From positions 1-64,000 of the forward strand of contig JAWXCG010000295.1 of assembly GCA_034440555.1 (NCBI GenBank): DNA of 64,000 nucleotides. The letters run 5' to 3'. Below are positions 1 to 8,352 of this stretch, in pieces. The first letter of the stretch is position 1. Each line of letters starts with the position of its first letter. Below the pieces are notes generated by a model. The model made no database searches. It worked only from the letters and a program-made list of their open reading frames with translations, and had not been told where the DNA came from. A program made the translations under genes and the position numbers. Origin of the DNA: 0-14-3-00-62-12 sp034440555. GTDB taxonomy: Bacteria > Pseudomonadota > Gammaproteobacteria > Xanthomonadales > Ahniellaceae.

Positions 1-20
1 CTGGATGCCGTATCGCAAAT

Positions 21-52
21 AGCGGATTCGCGAAATTTATCGCGAATCCGCT
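21..52. terminator. Perfect 13-bp inverted repeat downstream of the FG-GAP gene
   Basis: Arms 21-33 (AGCGGATTCGCGA) and 40-52 are perfectly complementary around a 6-nt AT-rich loop. It lies 56 bp past the stop codon of the minus-strand FG-GAP gene, where a transcription terminator is expected. Neither side has a run of T, so it is not a textbook intrinsic terminator; it could stop polymerase with help or protect the 3' end. Confidence 0.5.
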
Positions 53-108
53 AAGGCACCTCCGCGGGCGTTGGTAGTTTTACAACGCAGAGTGAGACCA
101 GTGCTCAG

Positions 109-3100
109 CTACTCAAAGCCGTTGGCAAAAATCGTGTCCCCAGCCGGGCTTCCCGTGCGCACGTCGCCAGCATCGCTCTGTGCTTGCAGATAGAACCAGG
201 GCCCCCACCACCTTGCGATCCCGGAAATCGAGACCAAGTTTTCGGTAAACGGCGCGTACTTTACCCGCGCACGCCAGTGATACAACGTCTGCAAGGGCAG
301 GCTATCGATCGTGCCCAAGAGCAATACGCCATTGGCATTGGCGCCCGTGTCGACCCAGTTTGGCGACAGATGGCTTCGGCATCCGCTTTCATAAAAATCG
401 ACTCCCGGCGGACACGCCTGAATTTCAAGTTTCACGCGCTCACGTCCACGTGGGCTGATCGCCTGCATCGAGACGGTAAACTCGGTCAACGCGCTGCTGG
501 TTCCCCACGCTTGAATAGCCGCACTGCCATCGCTGGTTTGTTCCGGCAGCACCGTGCGCCCTGGCTGCAAGCCGCCAAAGAAGACGCGTACTAGCCCTGG
601 CTGGGCCGAGCCCTCAAACGGCGCACCCACGATCACATCAGCGAAACCATCGCCATTGATGTCGCCAGCTGCGCCGACCGCTGTGCCGAACTTACCTCCG
701 GCCTGGTTGAACGATAGATACTGCAGTGGGGCTAGATCGCCACTGGCATTTCCGTAATACAGCAGAGACACTCCGGTGTCGGTGCTGACTCCACTGTCGA
801 AACCCGACGCGCCAACCAGCACATCGCCATAGCCGTCACGGTTTACGTCACCGGCACTATCGACCGACCAGCCGGTCAGTGCGTTGGGTATGGCGAAATT
901 CGCCAAGTGATCGCCCGAATCGTAAGGCACATTGGGTGCACCAAAATACACAGTCGCGGTACCCGAGACGTCGCCCGCAAAATTCAGCGCGAAGGGCGCA
1001 CCGACCACTACATCATCAAAACCATCACCGTTGACATCGCCCGCACCCGCCACGCTGAAGCCAGCGCGCGCATTCGCTGATACCCCGCGAAAGCGCCCAT
1101 CGGTTTGCGTATTGAAAGTGCCAGCGCCCCCGAAGTAAACGTAGGCTTCGCCAGAATCAGCGATGGTGGTGCCAGTGTCAGTCACATCGGTGTTCGGAGC
1201 ACCGACAATCACATCGGCAAACCCGTCGCCATTACCATCACCGGCGCTCGCTACCGATGATCCGAACGCTTGCTGCGCTTGAGTTCCGCTCAACAGCGCA
1301 TCGGGGCTGGTGTCGATCTGTCCGCTGCTACCGAAATAAATCAGAGCGCGCCCGACTTCGTTGCCAACACCTGCCACTTCAGCCTGCGGAGCGCCGACGA
1401 TCACATCGGCATAGCCATCGCCATTGACGTCACCAGCGCCCGCGACACTGCGCCCCATCGCTGCGCCCACCTGATTGCTTTCAAATCTTGCGGCGGCCAC
1501 ATTGCTACCGCCCAGATACAAGAACGCGGTGCCTTCGTCCGTTTGACCCGCATCGAACCCTGGTGCCCCAACCAGCACATCGCCTAAACCATCGTTGTTG
1601 ACGTCGCCCGCTGCCGAAACACTCTGGCCAAACGCGGCGGACGCCTGGTTCTCTTGAAGGATCCGGAAGGGTACGGCATTCAGTCCGCTGGCAGATCCCG
1701 TATAGATCAATGCTCGACCTTCATTCACTTCACCCCCATCAAAGTTGGGCGCACCTACAATGACATCGCTGAAACCGTCACCGTTTACATCGCCTGCACC
1801 ATCGACAGTGACACCCAACGAATCACCCGTCTGCCCAGAACTGAGCTGTGCGGCATGGGCAGAGCTGAGTAGCTCGCCACCACCAAAGTATGCAAACAGC
1901 ACGCCTTCGTCAGAATGTCCGAAGTCATATGCAGGCGCGCCAGAAAGGACATCGGCATAGCCATCGCCGTCGATATCACCAAGCGCCAGACTGGTTCCAA
2001 AAACGGCATTGACTTGGTTGCTGTCAAATTCTGCCCTCGCTGCAGGACTCACCGCACCCGCTCTACCGTACCAAACAAAGGCCTTGCCTTCGTTACTCTC
2101 GCCTTGGTCGAAATTGGGTGCGCCGATGGCGAAGTCGGCGTAGCCATCGCCGTTGATGTCGGCAGCGCCACTGATGCTGCTCGCAAATCGGGAGCCAGTC
2201 TGATTGGCATCAAGAATGGCGTCGACCGTCATATTGAACGGACCGGCCGCGCCGAAAAACAGAAACGCCGCGCCCTCGTCGGTCTGGCCATTGGTAAACC
2301 GCGGGGCACCGATTAGAATATCGGCAAACCCATCACCATTGACATCACCTGCGCCGGCAACGCTGGCGCCGAATTCGCTTTGCAGTGCGTTGAACATCAC
2401 ATCACCATCAAACTTGATATCCCCGAGGTAAGCGTTAGCGAACCCCGGCGCACCGATCATCACCTCCGTACGGCCGTCGCCATTGGTATCGCCAACACCG
2501 GCCACGCTTTGCCCAAAAAGTTCATCCGCGATCTCGCTGACATAGGTTCGGTCCGCGGTCGTGTCAAACCCAGGTGAGCCTCCGAAAAAAACTTGAGCGC
2601 GTCCACCGACGATCGCATTCAATTGGTACTTTGGCGCTCCGACAATGACATCGGCATAACCGTCCAGGTTGACATCACCGGCACCGGCCACGCTGGTCCC
2701 CATCGCAGCACTGGGCCGTTCGCCTTCCAATTGCGCCATCGGCAGAACAGTCGGGTTCACAATGATATCGAAACCCGAAAACACAAAGGCCGCGCCTTCG
2801 TTTGATGCACCGTTGTCGAACTGTGGTGCACCCGCGATCACATCAGCGAGGTTGTCACGATTGACATCGCCAGCAGCAGCAACGCTGGTGCCCAGCCGAG
2901 CGTTCGCCTGATTGATCTCCAGGCGTTTATCCGGGATGAGATCGCCGAATCCGGCAAACCCATTGCTGCCGTAGTAGATGAACACGGCGCCCTCGTCGCT
3001 CTCGCCACCATCCCAACGCGGCGCCCCAACCGCGAAGTCGCCGATGCCATCAACGTTGATATCGCCAATCACCGCAACACTCGTGGCGAACAGCGCAGAC

Positions 3101-3840
3101 ACCTGATTGGATTGAGCGCGAAAATCGGCGACGCGAGAGATTACTGTTTTGACCGTGATCGGATACAGCGCTTGGGCGTCGCTTATTGTGAGCGAAAATG
3201 TGTTGGTGCTGGACAGTCGTGACGATACCGCCAGCGTCCGTCCATTGGCATCGACTGCCGAGAGGTGCCCGACTCGCACACCAGCGCCTTGGCGGTTGAC
3301 AATACGCAAACCCGCTTCACCCACTTGACCCGTCACTTTGTCGGACCCAAGATCAACTTCGAGCTGCAACTTGCCGCGGCCGCGAGGCGCTGCGTCGATG
3401 CGTATGGATTGATGCAGTCCATCGCTCTGATTGTCGAAGCTCTGGGTAAGTGCTCGCTGCTCGATGTGCACCCGGGCTTCATCTGAGTTCAGCACGCCGG
3501 GCTCTAGCCAGCGCACCTTCTCGCCGCGGCGCAGCGCGCGCAGTTGCCAATGCAGCAACTGTGCCTCTTGTGGATCGCGATTGACGATGCGAACCCCATC
3601 ACGATCGAAGTAGATGCGCATACCCTGCGCTCGATTGGGGGCTTGCAGGCCCGCGCTGTTCACGCTGGCGAAGTATTCCTGTCGCATCAGTTGGTGCCGC
3701 ACATCCTGCTGAGCGATGCCTGAGTTTGCGCTGGCAGATACCACTCCTTCCGATGTTGCCGCTGGCACGCACAATGGCCACGTCGCGCACAACGTAAGCG
3801 TGCTAAAAAAGTGAACAATTCTATTCGACTGCTTAAGCAT
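109..3840 (-). CDS. Large secreted FG-GAP repeat (integrin alpha-like beta-propeller) protein
   Basis: 1243 aa. The N-terminus (MLKQSNRIVHFFSTLTLCAT) reads as a signal peptide with likely cleavage near residues 27-29. About 200 residues of unassigned sequence follow, then roughly 14 repeats of 60-65 residues between about 250 and 1105, each with the pattern S-V-x-G-x-GD-x-N-x-DG-x-x-D-V-x-V-GAP, i.e. FG-GAP units with the calcium-binding D-x-N/D-x-DG-x-x-D loop. Such repeats close into extracellular propellers; seven make one propeller, so two may be present. The C-terminus is DTIFANGFE, which looks like a short terminal tag. It lies downstream of a sigma/kinase pair on the same strand, 125 bp from the kinase stop, and may be an output of that system. 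The ligand is unknown. Confidence 0.9.
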   Translation of the reverse strand: MLKQSNRIVHFFSTLTLCATWPLCVPAATSEGVVSASANSGIAQQDVRHQLMRQEYFASVNSAGLQAPNRAQGMRIYFDRDGVRIVNRDPQEAQLLHWQLRALRRGEKVRWLEPGVLNSDEARVHIEQRALTQSFDNQSDGLHQSIRIDAAPRGRGKLQLEVDLGSDKVTGQVGEAGLRIVNRQGAGVRVGHLSAVDANGRTLAVSSRLSSTNTFSLTISDAQALYPITVKTVISRVADFRAQSNQVSALFATSVAVIGDINVDGIGDFAVGAPRWDGGESDEGAVFIYYGSNGFAGFGDLIPDKRLEINQANARLGTSVAAAGDVNRDNLADVIAGAPQFDNGASNEGAAFVFSGFDIIVNPTVLPMAQLEGERPSAAMGTSVAGAGDVNLDGYADVIVGAPKYQLNAIVGGRAQVFFGGSPGFDTTADRTYVSEIADELFGQSVAGVGDTNGDGRTEVMIGAPGFANAYLGDIKFDGDVMFNALQSEFGASVAGAGDVNGDGFADILIGAPRFTNGQTDEGAAFLFFGAAGPFNMTVDAILDANQTGSRFASSISGAADINGDGYADFAIGAPNFDQGESNEGKAFVWYGRAGAVSPAARAEFDSNQVNAVFGTSLALGDIDGDGYADVLSGAPAYDFGHSDEGVLFAYFGGGELLSSAHAAQLSSGQTGDSLGVTVDGAGDVNGDGFSDVIVGAPNFDGGEVNEGRALIYTGSASGLNAVPFRILQENQASAAFGQSVSAAGDVNNDGLGDVLVGAPGFDAGQTDEGTAFLYLGGSNVAAARFESNQVGAAMGRSVAGAGDVNGDGYADVIVGAPQAEVAGVGNEVGRALIYFGSSGQIDTSPDALLSGTQAQQAFGSSVASAGDGNGDGFADVIVGAPNTDVTDTGTTIADSGEAYVYFGGAGTFNTQTDGRFRGVSANARAGFSVAGAGDVNGDGFDDVVVGAPFALNFAGDVSGTATVYFGAPNVPYDSGDHLANFAIPNALTGWSVDSAGDVNRDGYGDVLVGASGFDSGVSTDTGVSLLYYGNASGDLAPLQYLSFNQAGGKFGTAVGAAGDINGDGFADVIVGAPFEGSAQPGLVRVFFGGLQPGRTVLPEQTSDGSAAIQAWGTSSALTEFTVSMQAISPRGRERVKLEIQACPPGVDFYESGCRSHLSPNWVDTGANANGVLLLGTIDSLPLQTLYHWRARVKYAPFTENLVSISGIARWWGPWFYLQAQSDAGDVRTGSPAGDTIFANGFE

Positions 3841-3915
3841 AGGTGCCTCACTCGGGCCATCAAGGGGGATGGGTTTAGAGTGAAAGGCGCTTCTGGATAT
3901 GCAATCGCGACATCA

Positions 3916-3940
3916 GTGAGTCAGTGACACAGTGACTCAC
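3916..3940. other. Inverted repeat between kinase and FG-GAP gene
   Basis: Arms GTGAGTCA (3916-3923) and TGACTCAC (3933-3940) enclose a 9-nt spacer. It lies between the kinase stop (3966) and the FG-GAP start (3840). It could be a weak terminator, an attenuator or a dyad operator. No T-tract is present. Confidence 0.35.
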
Positions 3941-3965
3941 GCAGCGACCGATCCACATCGCGTTG

Positions 3966-6752
3966 TCAACGCACCTCGGCAGCAATCGCGCGCAGAAACG
4001 CCAGCGTCTCGGGCTTGACCAGTTTCGGGTCGACGCCCAGCGCCAACGCGTCTTCGGCACTGGCACGTGCGGCTTTTGCATCGCCTAGGCCAAGTTCGGC
4101 ATGCGCACGCACCTCGTACATTGCGATGAGTTGGAAGTGAGTCGGTGATGAGAATTTTTTCCACGCTGGCAGCAGACCATTGATTTCATCAATTGCCTCC
4201 TGGTATCGACCGAGGCCCAGCAGGCACTCCGCTCGGGTCAATCGTAGAAGGTGCAGTGCCTCTGGGCTGGTGTTGGGGTTTGCCTCCATCAAGCTCTGTG
4301 CACGCGCGCCGCGTTCAAGCGCCAGATCGTAAGTTTTGACGCCCGCGGCAATACGCGCAAGCAAGGCCCACGCGAGGGCAGCGTCAACGTGTTCGCTACC
4401 GCTACTTTTTTCTACTAACAGCAGGGTTTCCTGAGCAATGCGCTCAGCCTCTTCGAATCGATCCAACTGAAACAATGCAAAGGCCACGTTATGCAACATG
4501 CGCGGGCAGTTGGGTTGCACCAAGTTATCGCCGATCCTGCAGATACGTTCCGCTTCGCGCATATGGGACAGTGCTGCGTCGAAATTGCGCTCGGTGCGCT
4601 CGATCTGTGCAAGACCGGCCAGTGAGGAAAGCAGTTTGACGCTTTCGCTGCCGTAAGCGCTACGGCGAATCGTCATCGCCTGCTCATGCAGTGTGCGCGC
4701 CTCAACGAGATCTCCGGCACTCGCCAGGTGGGTCGCCAAGTTGGCCATCGCCAGGGCAATGTCCGGATGATTGGGCTGATAAATGCGTTGGTGCAATGCC
4801 AGCGACTCTCGGCCCATCGAGACGCTGCCTGCAGCATCGCCGGAACCCCGCAGAACCGTAGTCAGATTGGACATTGCCGTAGCGATAAACGCATTCTCAG
4901 GCAGACCGCGTCTGCTCCACTCGGCGAGTGTCGGCTTGAGCAAAGCTGCCGCGTCCTGATAGGAGCGCGCATATGCATAGATTCCGCCGACGGCAAGTCG
5001 AACCTCAAGCTGCTTTTGGATGTCCGCGGCAAACACGGCATCACCGAGTTCGCGCAAACGCGACAGGTCAGCGAGCGCGGCCGGGGTATTACCATTGAGC
5101 AGGCGCACCATGGCGCGCGATATCCCGATCGCCACTGCAGAATCATCACTGCGCGTAAATGCTTCCGGGCTGATCGCATCAAGCACGTGCTGTGCCTCCC
5201 GATGTGCCCCGCTGTCGATCAGCAGCTCCGCCCAACGTCCGCGCATCTGCGTCGTGCGTGGACCAGAACCAAGCAACAGCGCTTCGCGCGCCTCGACCGC
5301 GCGCTGAAACAGACTCCCTGCGGCAGCAAAGTCGCCCGCACTCCAACTGACCTCCGCCAGCGTGCTCAGCACCTCGGCACGGGTTTCGGCATCAAGGGCT
5401 GTATCCGCATCGACGTTCTTGCGCGCTGCTGCGACCAGATCGCTCAAGGTAGGGCGCTGCTCGCGGGTGAGCTTGTTGCGCCCCGCCTGCAACGCACCAA
5501 CCAAAAAATCGCGCACCGCATTGGCGCGGGCTGCTTCGTTACGCGCGACCTCGGCCTGCCACAGCGCGGTGATCATACTGACCAGCATGCCGAGCACGAG
5601 CAGCACAGTGATCGCGACACTGCCGCGATGGCGGCGCACAAATTTACGCGCGCGATACCAGCCAGAAGGCGGATGCGCCTGCACCGGCTGCCCCTGCAGA
5701 TGGCGCTCGATATCGTCGGCGAGCACGCCCGCGTTGGCGTAACGTCGCAGCGGTTCGGCTTCGGTCGCCTTGATAATGATGTTGTCGAGGTCGCCTTTTA
5801 GCAGGCGCCGCAGCGCCGCGGGTTCCAGCGGCAGCGTACTCAAATCATGACTGAGCAAGCCAACGCGCTGCGACGGCTTGCTGTCAGAATCACGCTCTGG
5901 CCGCCCCCCTGTCAGCAGTTCGTGCAGCAATATGCCGAGGGCATGCACATCAGTGGCCGTCGTGATGGCGCGCCCATCAAATTGCTCAGGCGCAGCATAT
6001 TCGGGCGTCAACGGTGCGGCCTCGGTCTGCGTGGGGGTATCGGTGTCGCCCTCAAGCAACTTGGCGATGCCGAAATCCAACAGTTTCACGGTGCCATCGG
6101 CGGTCACTAAAATGTTGGAGGGTTTGATATCGCGGTGCACGATCAGCGCGCGATGCGCGGCGTCGACCGCCCGACAGACGCTGACGAACAGCAGCAGACG
6201 CGCCGCAGTCCCTAGCTGACGTTCGCCGCAATAGTCCGTCAACGGCAGGCCATCGACGTACTCCATGGCGAGATAGGCGACCCCGGATTCATTGACGCCG
6301 CCATCGATCAACTGGGCGATGTTCGGGTGCGAGAGCAGCGCGAGTGCCTGGCGCTCTCGCCGGAACAATTTTTGCTCAAGCGCCGAGAACAGCCCACGTC
6401 GCAACAGCTTCACCGCCACACGCTGCACAAAGTCAGCACTGATACGCTCGGCGAGGAATACCGCCGCCATGCCGCCCTGCCCAATCAAACGCTGCAGCCG
6501 AAACGCGCCAATCTGGGTGCCGATAAAGCGATCTGCATCCAAGCTCGGCGGCTCCACCTCAATACGCCGAGCCAACTCCAGCGCGGGGAGGTCGAGCACG
6601 CCGGCATCCACACCCGCATCCGCAGCCAACAATGCGAGCACTCGGTCGCGCATCCCGGCATCAGCGCACTCCCTCTGAAGCCAAGGTGCACGCTCGGTCG
6701 GTGGCAATGCCAAGGCAGCCTCGAACATACTCTTCAACGGCTGATCGCTCAT
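3966..6752 (-). CDS. Transmembrane Ser/Thr protein kinase with C-terminal TPR-like repeats, partner of ECF-like sigma factor
   Basis: 928 aa. An N-terminal helical segment (1-80) precedes a Hanks-type kinase domain: glycine loop GQGGMA 91-96, ATP-binding Lys115 in VAVK, catalytic loop HRDIKPSN 206-213, DFG 226-228 and P+1 segment TPEYAAPEQF 249-258. All catalytic residues are present, so it should be active. One membrane helix follows at about 379-398. The remaining ~520 residues are alpha-helical with TPR-like periodicity (for example the LHQRIYQPNHPDIALAMANL region, typical of NB-ARC/kinesin-light-chain TPRs) and would lie outside the membrane as a sensor or scaffold. The gene is downstream of the ECF sigma gene at 7158-7694 on the same strand, separated by a 150-bp repeat whose end lies 20 bp upstream of this ATG. 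Confidence 0.92.
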   Translation of the reverse strand: MSDQPLKSMFEAALALPPTERAPWLQRECADAGMRDRVLALLAADAGVDAGVLDLPALELARRIEVEPPSLDADRFIGTQIGAFRLQRLIGQGGMAAVFLAERISADFVQRVAVKLLRRGLFSALEQKLFRRERQALALLSHPNIAQLIDGGVNESGVAYLAMEYVDGLPLTDYCGERQLGTAARLLLFVSVCRAVDAAHRALIVHRDIKPSNILVTADGTVKLLDFGIAKLLEGDTDTPTQTEAAPLTPEYAAPEQFDGRAITTATDVHALGILLHELLTGGRPERDSDSKPSQRVGLLSHDLSTLPLEPAALRRLLKGDLDNIIIKATEAEPLRRYANAGVLADDIERHLQGQPVQAHPPSGWYRARKFVRRHRGSVAITVLLVLGMLVSMITALWQAEVARNEAARANAVRDFLVGALQAGRNKLTREQRPTLSDLVAAARKNVDADTALDAETRAEVLSTLAEVSWSAGDFAAAGSLFQRAVEAREALLLGSGPRTTQMRGRWAELLIDSGAHREAQHVLDAISPEAFTRSDDSAVAIGISRAMVRLLNGNTPAALADLSRLRELGDAVFAADIQKQLEVRLAVGGIYAYARSYQDAAALLKPTLAEWSRRGLPENAFIATAMSNLTTVLRGSGDAAGSVSMGRESLALHQRIYQPNHPDIALAMANLATHLASAGDLVEARTLHEQAMTIRRSAYGSESVKLLSSLAGLAQIERTERNFDAALSHMREAERICRIGDNLVQPNCPRMLHNVAFALFQLDRFEEAERIAQETLLLVEKSSGSEHVDAALAWALLARIAAGVKTYDLALERGARAQSLMEANPNTSPEALHLLRLTRAECLLGLGRYQEAIDEINGLLPAWKKFSSPTHFQLIAMYEVRAHAELGLGDAKAARASAEDALALGVDPKLVKPETLAFLRAIAAEVR

Positions 6753-6772
6753 GATGAACCAATGACAGTTAA

Positions 6773-6922
6773 GGAAGGTCTGAATAAGTCACCACTTCGT
6801 CTTCGCCACACTGCTTATTGCTTGCCAAACCCCAGCTCTCAACAGCGGAGCTGGTCAACCTCCGGTTTTTTCGCCCCCTGACTCAGGGGGCTATCGCGGC
6901 TGCGGACTTGTTCGGAGATTCC
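6773..6922. repeat. MITE-like ~150-bp repeat, copy 1
   Basis: First of three copies in the window. The left end reads GGAAGGTCTGAATAAGTC and the right end, on the opposite strand, GGAATCTCCGAACAAGTC: imperfect terminal inverted repeats of about 18 bp. Internally it has a CCCCCTGA-c-TCAGGGGG palindrome and an AGCTC/GAGCT hairpin. There is no coding capacity. It sits between the sigma factor and kinase genes, so it may affect their co-transcription. No obvious target-site duplication. Confidence 0.85.
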
Positions 6923-7157
6923 GCAAGACAAACTTGCGGGCCATGTACCCCATAGGCGGCAAACAACGTCGATTTGCGCCATCAAGGCGTTGTACACCAA
7001 TAAATAGAGACATCTTGCTGGTCTTTGGCCCCATCTACCTCGTTACGCATCTGCCTCGTTACGCAAGGGCGTGCATAGTGGAACTGGCGCCCCTTTGCAC
7101 GATTGGCAGACACGGAAAAACTCTTCGCAGTCTGCCATCCTTATTGATTTACAACGC
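6923..7157. other. Spacer between repeat copy 1 and the sigma factor gene
   Basis: Together with the repeat this makes a ~400-bp gap (6753-7157) between sigma factor and kinase. I see no plausible coding sequence, RNA gene or strong terminator in the 235 bp left after the repeat is removed. Confidence 0.5.
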
Positions 7158-7694
7158 TTAGGCGCGTAGCGCATCGCGCAACCAGGCGCGTGCGAAGCGC
7201 CAATCGCGATCAATGCTGCGCGTGGAGAGTTGCTTCAACTCAGCGATACGCTCAATCGTGAGCCCCGCGAAATAATGCAGTTCCACGACCTCGGCGGCCC
7301 GCGGATTTTCCGCGTGCAGTCGGCGCAGCGCATCGTCCAACTCCAATGTCTGCTCGGCGCTTGCGGCAGCAATCTGCGCGCCAATCAGTTCTAGATCGAC
7401 ACGCTGTAAATCGCCGCCTGCCTTCAAGCGCATGCGTTCGCGCGCATGATCGATCAAGATGTTGCGCATCGAACGCGCAGCATAAGCATAAAAGCTCGTC
7501 GGCAGAATAAAACCCTCGCCATGGCTGCGCAGCATCTGCAGATAAACCTCATGCACCAGCGCGGTAGTGTTCAAGGTATGGCCGTCATTTGCGCCGCGAC
7601 GGCGGTGCGCCATGCGCCGCAGTTCCTGATACACCGCCTCAAACATTGCATCGTTGGGCCGCGCTGAAACAGGGGTGTCGACTGGGTTAGGCAT
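7158..7694 (-). CDS. ECF-like RNA polymerase sigma factor (kinase-linked, ECF43/Sig-70_X6-like)
   Basis: 178 aa. Region 2 spans about 16-90 (motif TTALVHEVYLQML, then YAYAARSMRNILIDHARER) and region 4 about 115-175 (VVELHYFAGLTIERIAELKQL with a helix-turn-helix ending RDWRFARAWL). In typical ECF factors the residues just before L-V-x-E are acidic (DxED) and contact the polymerase beta-prime clamp; here they are N42-T43-T44-A45, with Thr44 in the equivalent position. This is the hallmark of sigma factors thought to be switched on by threonine phosphorylation (EcfP/PknT of Vibrio parahaemolyticus). A kinase gene lies downstream on the same strand. The start has its own GAGGAG ribosome binding site 9 nt upstream and overlaps the stop of a small upstream ORF. 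Confidence 0.9.
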   Translation of the reverse strand: MPNPVDTPVSARPNDAMFEAVYQELRRMAHRRRGANDGHTLNTTALVHEVYLQMLRSHGEGFILPTSFYAYAARSMRNILIDHARERMRLKAGGDLQRVDLELIGAQIAAASAEQTLELDDALRRLHAENPRAAEVVELHYFAGLTIERIAELKQLSTRSIDRDWRFARAWLRDALRA

Positions 7695-7848
7695 GTTTGT
7701 GGGCTCCTCGCGAACGGACGAGTCTATCCAACCCGGAATGGATTTCTCTCCGCCAGACTGCCCATAGACTGCTGCTCTGGATCACCTGCAACGGAGATTC
7801 CGCCTTGAGCCAGGCAGCAAAAGGCGTACCAGCAGTGAGTTGGGTCAT
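7687..7848 (-). CDS. Possible 53-aa small protein translationally coupled to the sigma factor
   Basis: The ATG at 7848 is preceded by GGAGG with a 4-nt spacer, the classical Shine-Dalgarno core. The frame runs 53 codons and its TAA overlaps the sigma factor start (ATGCCTAA), an arrangement typical of translational coupling. The product begins MTQLTAGTPFAAWLKAE, is fairly basic and has no membrane segment or family I recognise. A same-frame ATG at 7890 would add 14 residues but lacks the good ribosome binding site. It may be a genuine small regulator or just a coupling leader. Confidence 0.4.
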   Translation of the reverse strand: MTQLTAGTPFAAWLKAESPLQVIQSSSLWAVWRREIHSGLDRLVRSRGAHKHA

Positions 7849-8352
7849 GCAACCTCCGCATTGAACGCGCATTCTAGCGGAACAGTTCACACGGTCGCCC
7901 GGCTCAGACTGAACTTAGACGGCCGAGTGATGTTTGGTTTGAGGGTGCGATCGTGATGAAGGAGGCAAAAATGGCGTCCAATAGCCCGATTGCAGATTGG
8001 CAACTTCAACTCTCAACGCATGGTGCAGTTACGGCAGCACGCCATCAGGCACCATCGCTCGCTGGAGGCTGAAACGTATGCAGTCCTGGTCCACGCGTTG
8101 CCGACACCCGAAGCCGTGAGCCCCACTTCGCCGCCCTGATGATTCGACTATTTGGCGCTGAGCACGGTATTGGCGTGTCACCAACTTCATCGCGAGATAG
8201 TTGTTGGTATTGGCTGGATCGCTGTCATTCGATGCCTTTACCGGCGCTTCCGATTTTCAAGCGCGGGTGACGATGTTGGCGGCGTGGCTATTGCTCAAGA
8301 TTCAAACTCCGATCGCTGCAAGTTCACTGGGCGAACCAAGATCCATCCTATC
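7849..8352. other. Gene-poor interval between the sigma operon and mdh
   Basis: About 500 bp containing only a candidate 33-codon ORF on the plus strand (7971-8072) and a ~37-bp stretch at about 8182-8218 that resembles part of mdh. The sigma operon promoter should lie at its left edge, but I could not assign -35/-10 boxes with confidence. Confidence 0.4.
7971..8072 (+). CDS. Possible 33-aa peptide with an ideal ribosome binding site
   Basis: ATG at 7971 follows AAGGAGG with a 5-6 nt spacer, a near-perfect Shine-Dalgarno. The reading frame gives a 33-residue peptide beginning MASNSPIADWQLQL and ending in AGG before TGA. An in-frame ATG 15 nt upstream is possible. It is read away from the sigma operon. 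No family is recognised; the only support is the ribosome binding site and the otherwise empty surroundings. Confidence 0.3.
   Translation: MASNSPIADWQLQLSTHGAVTAARHQAPSLAGG

Noticed and set aside
4686..5801. A 371-codon open frame on the plus strand within the kinase gene
   Set aside because: It is antisense to the well-supported kinase gene (3966-6752), rich in Arg/Gln/His as expected for a shadow frame in GC-rich DNA, and has no family motif.
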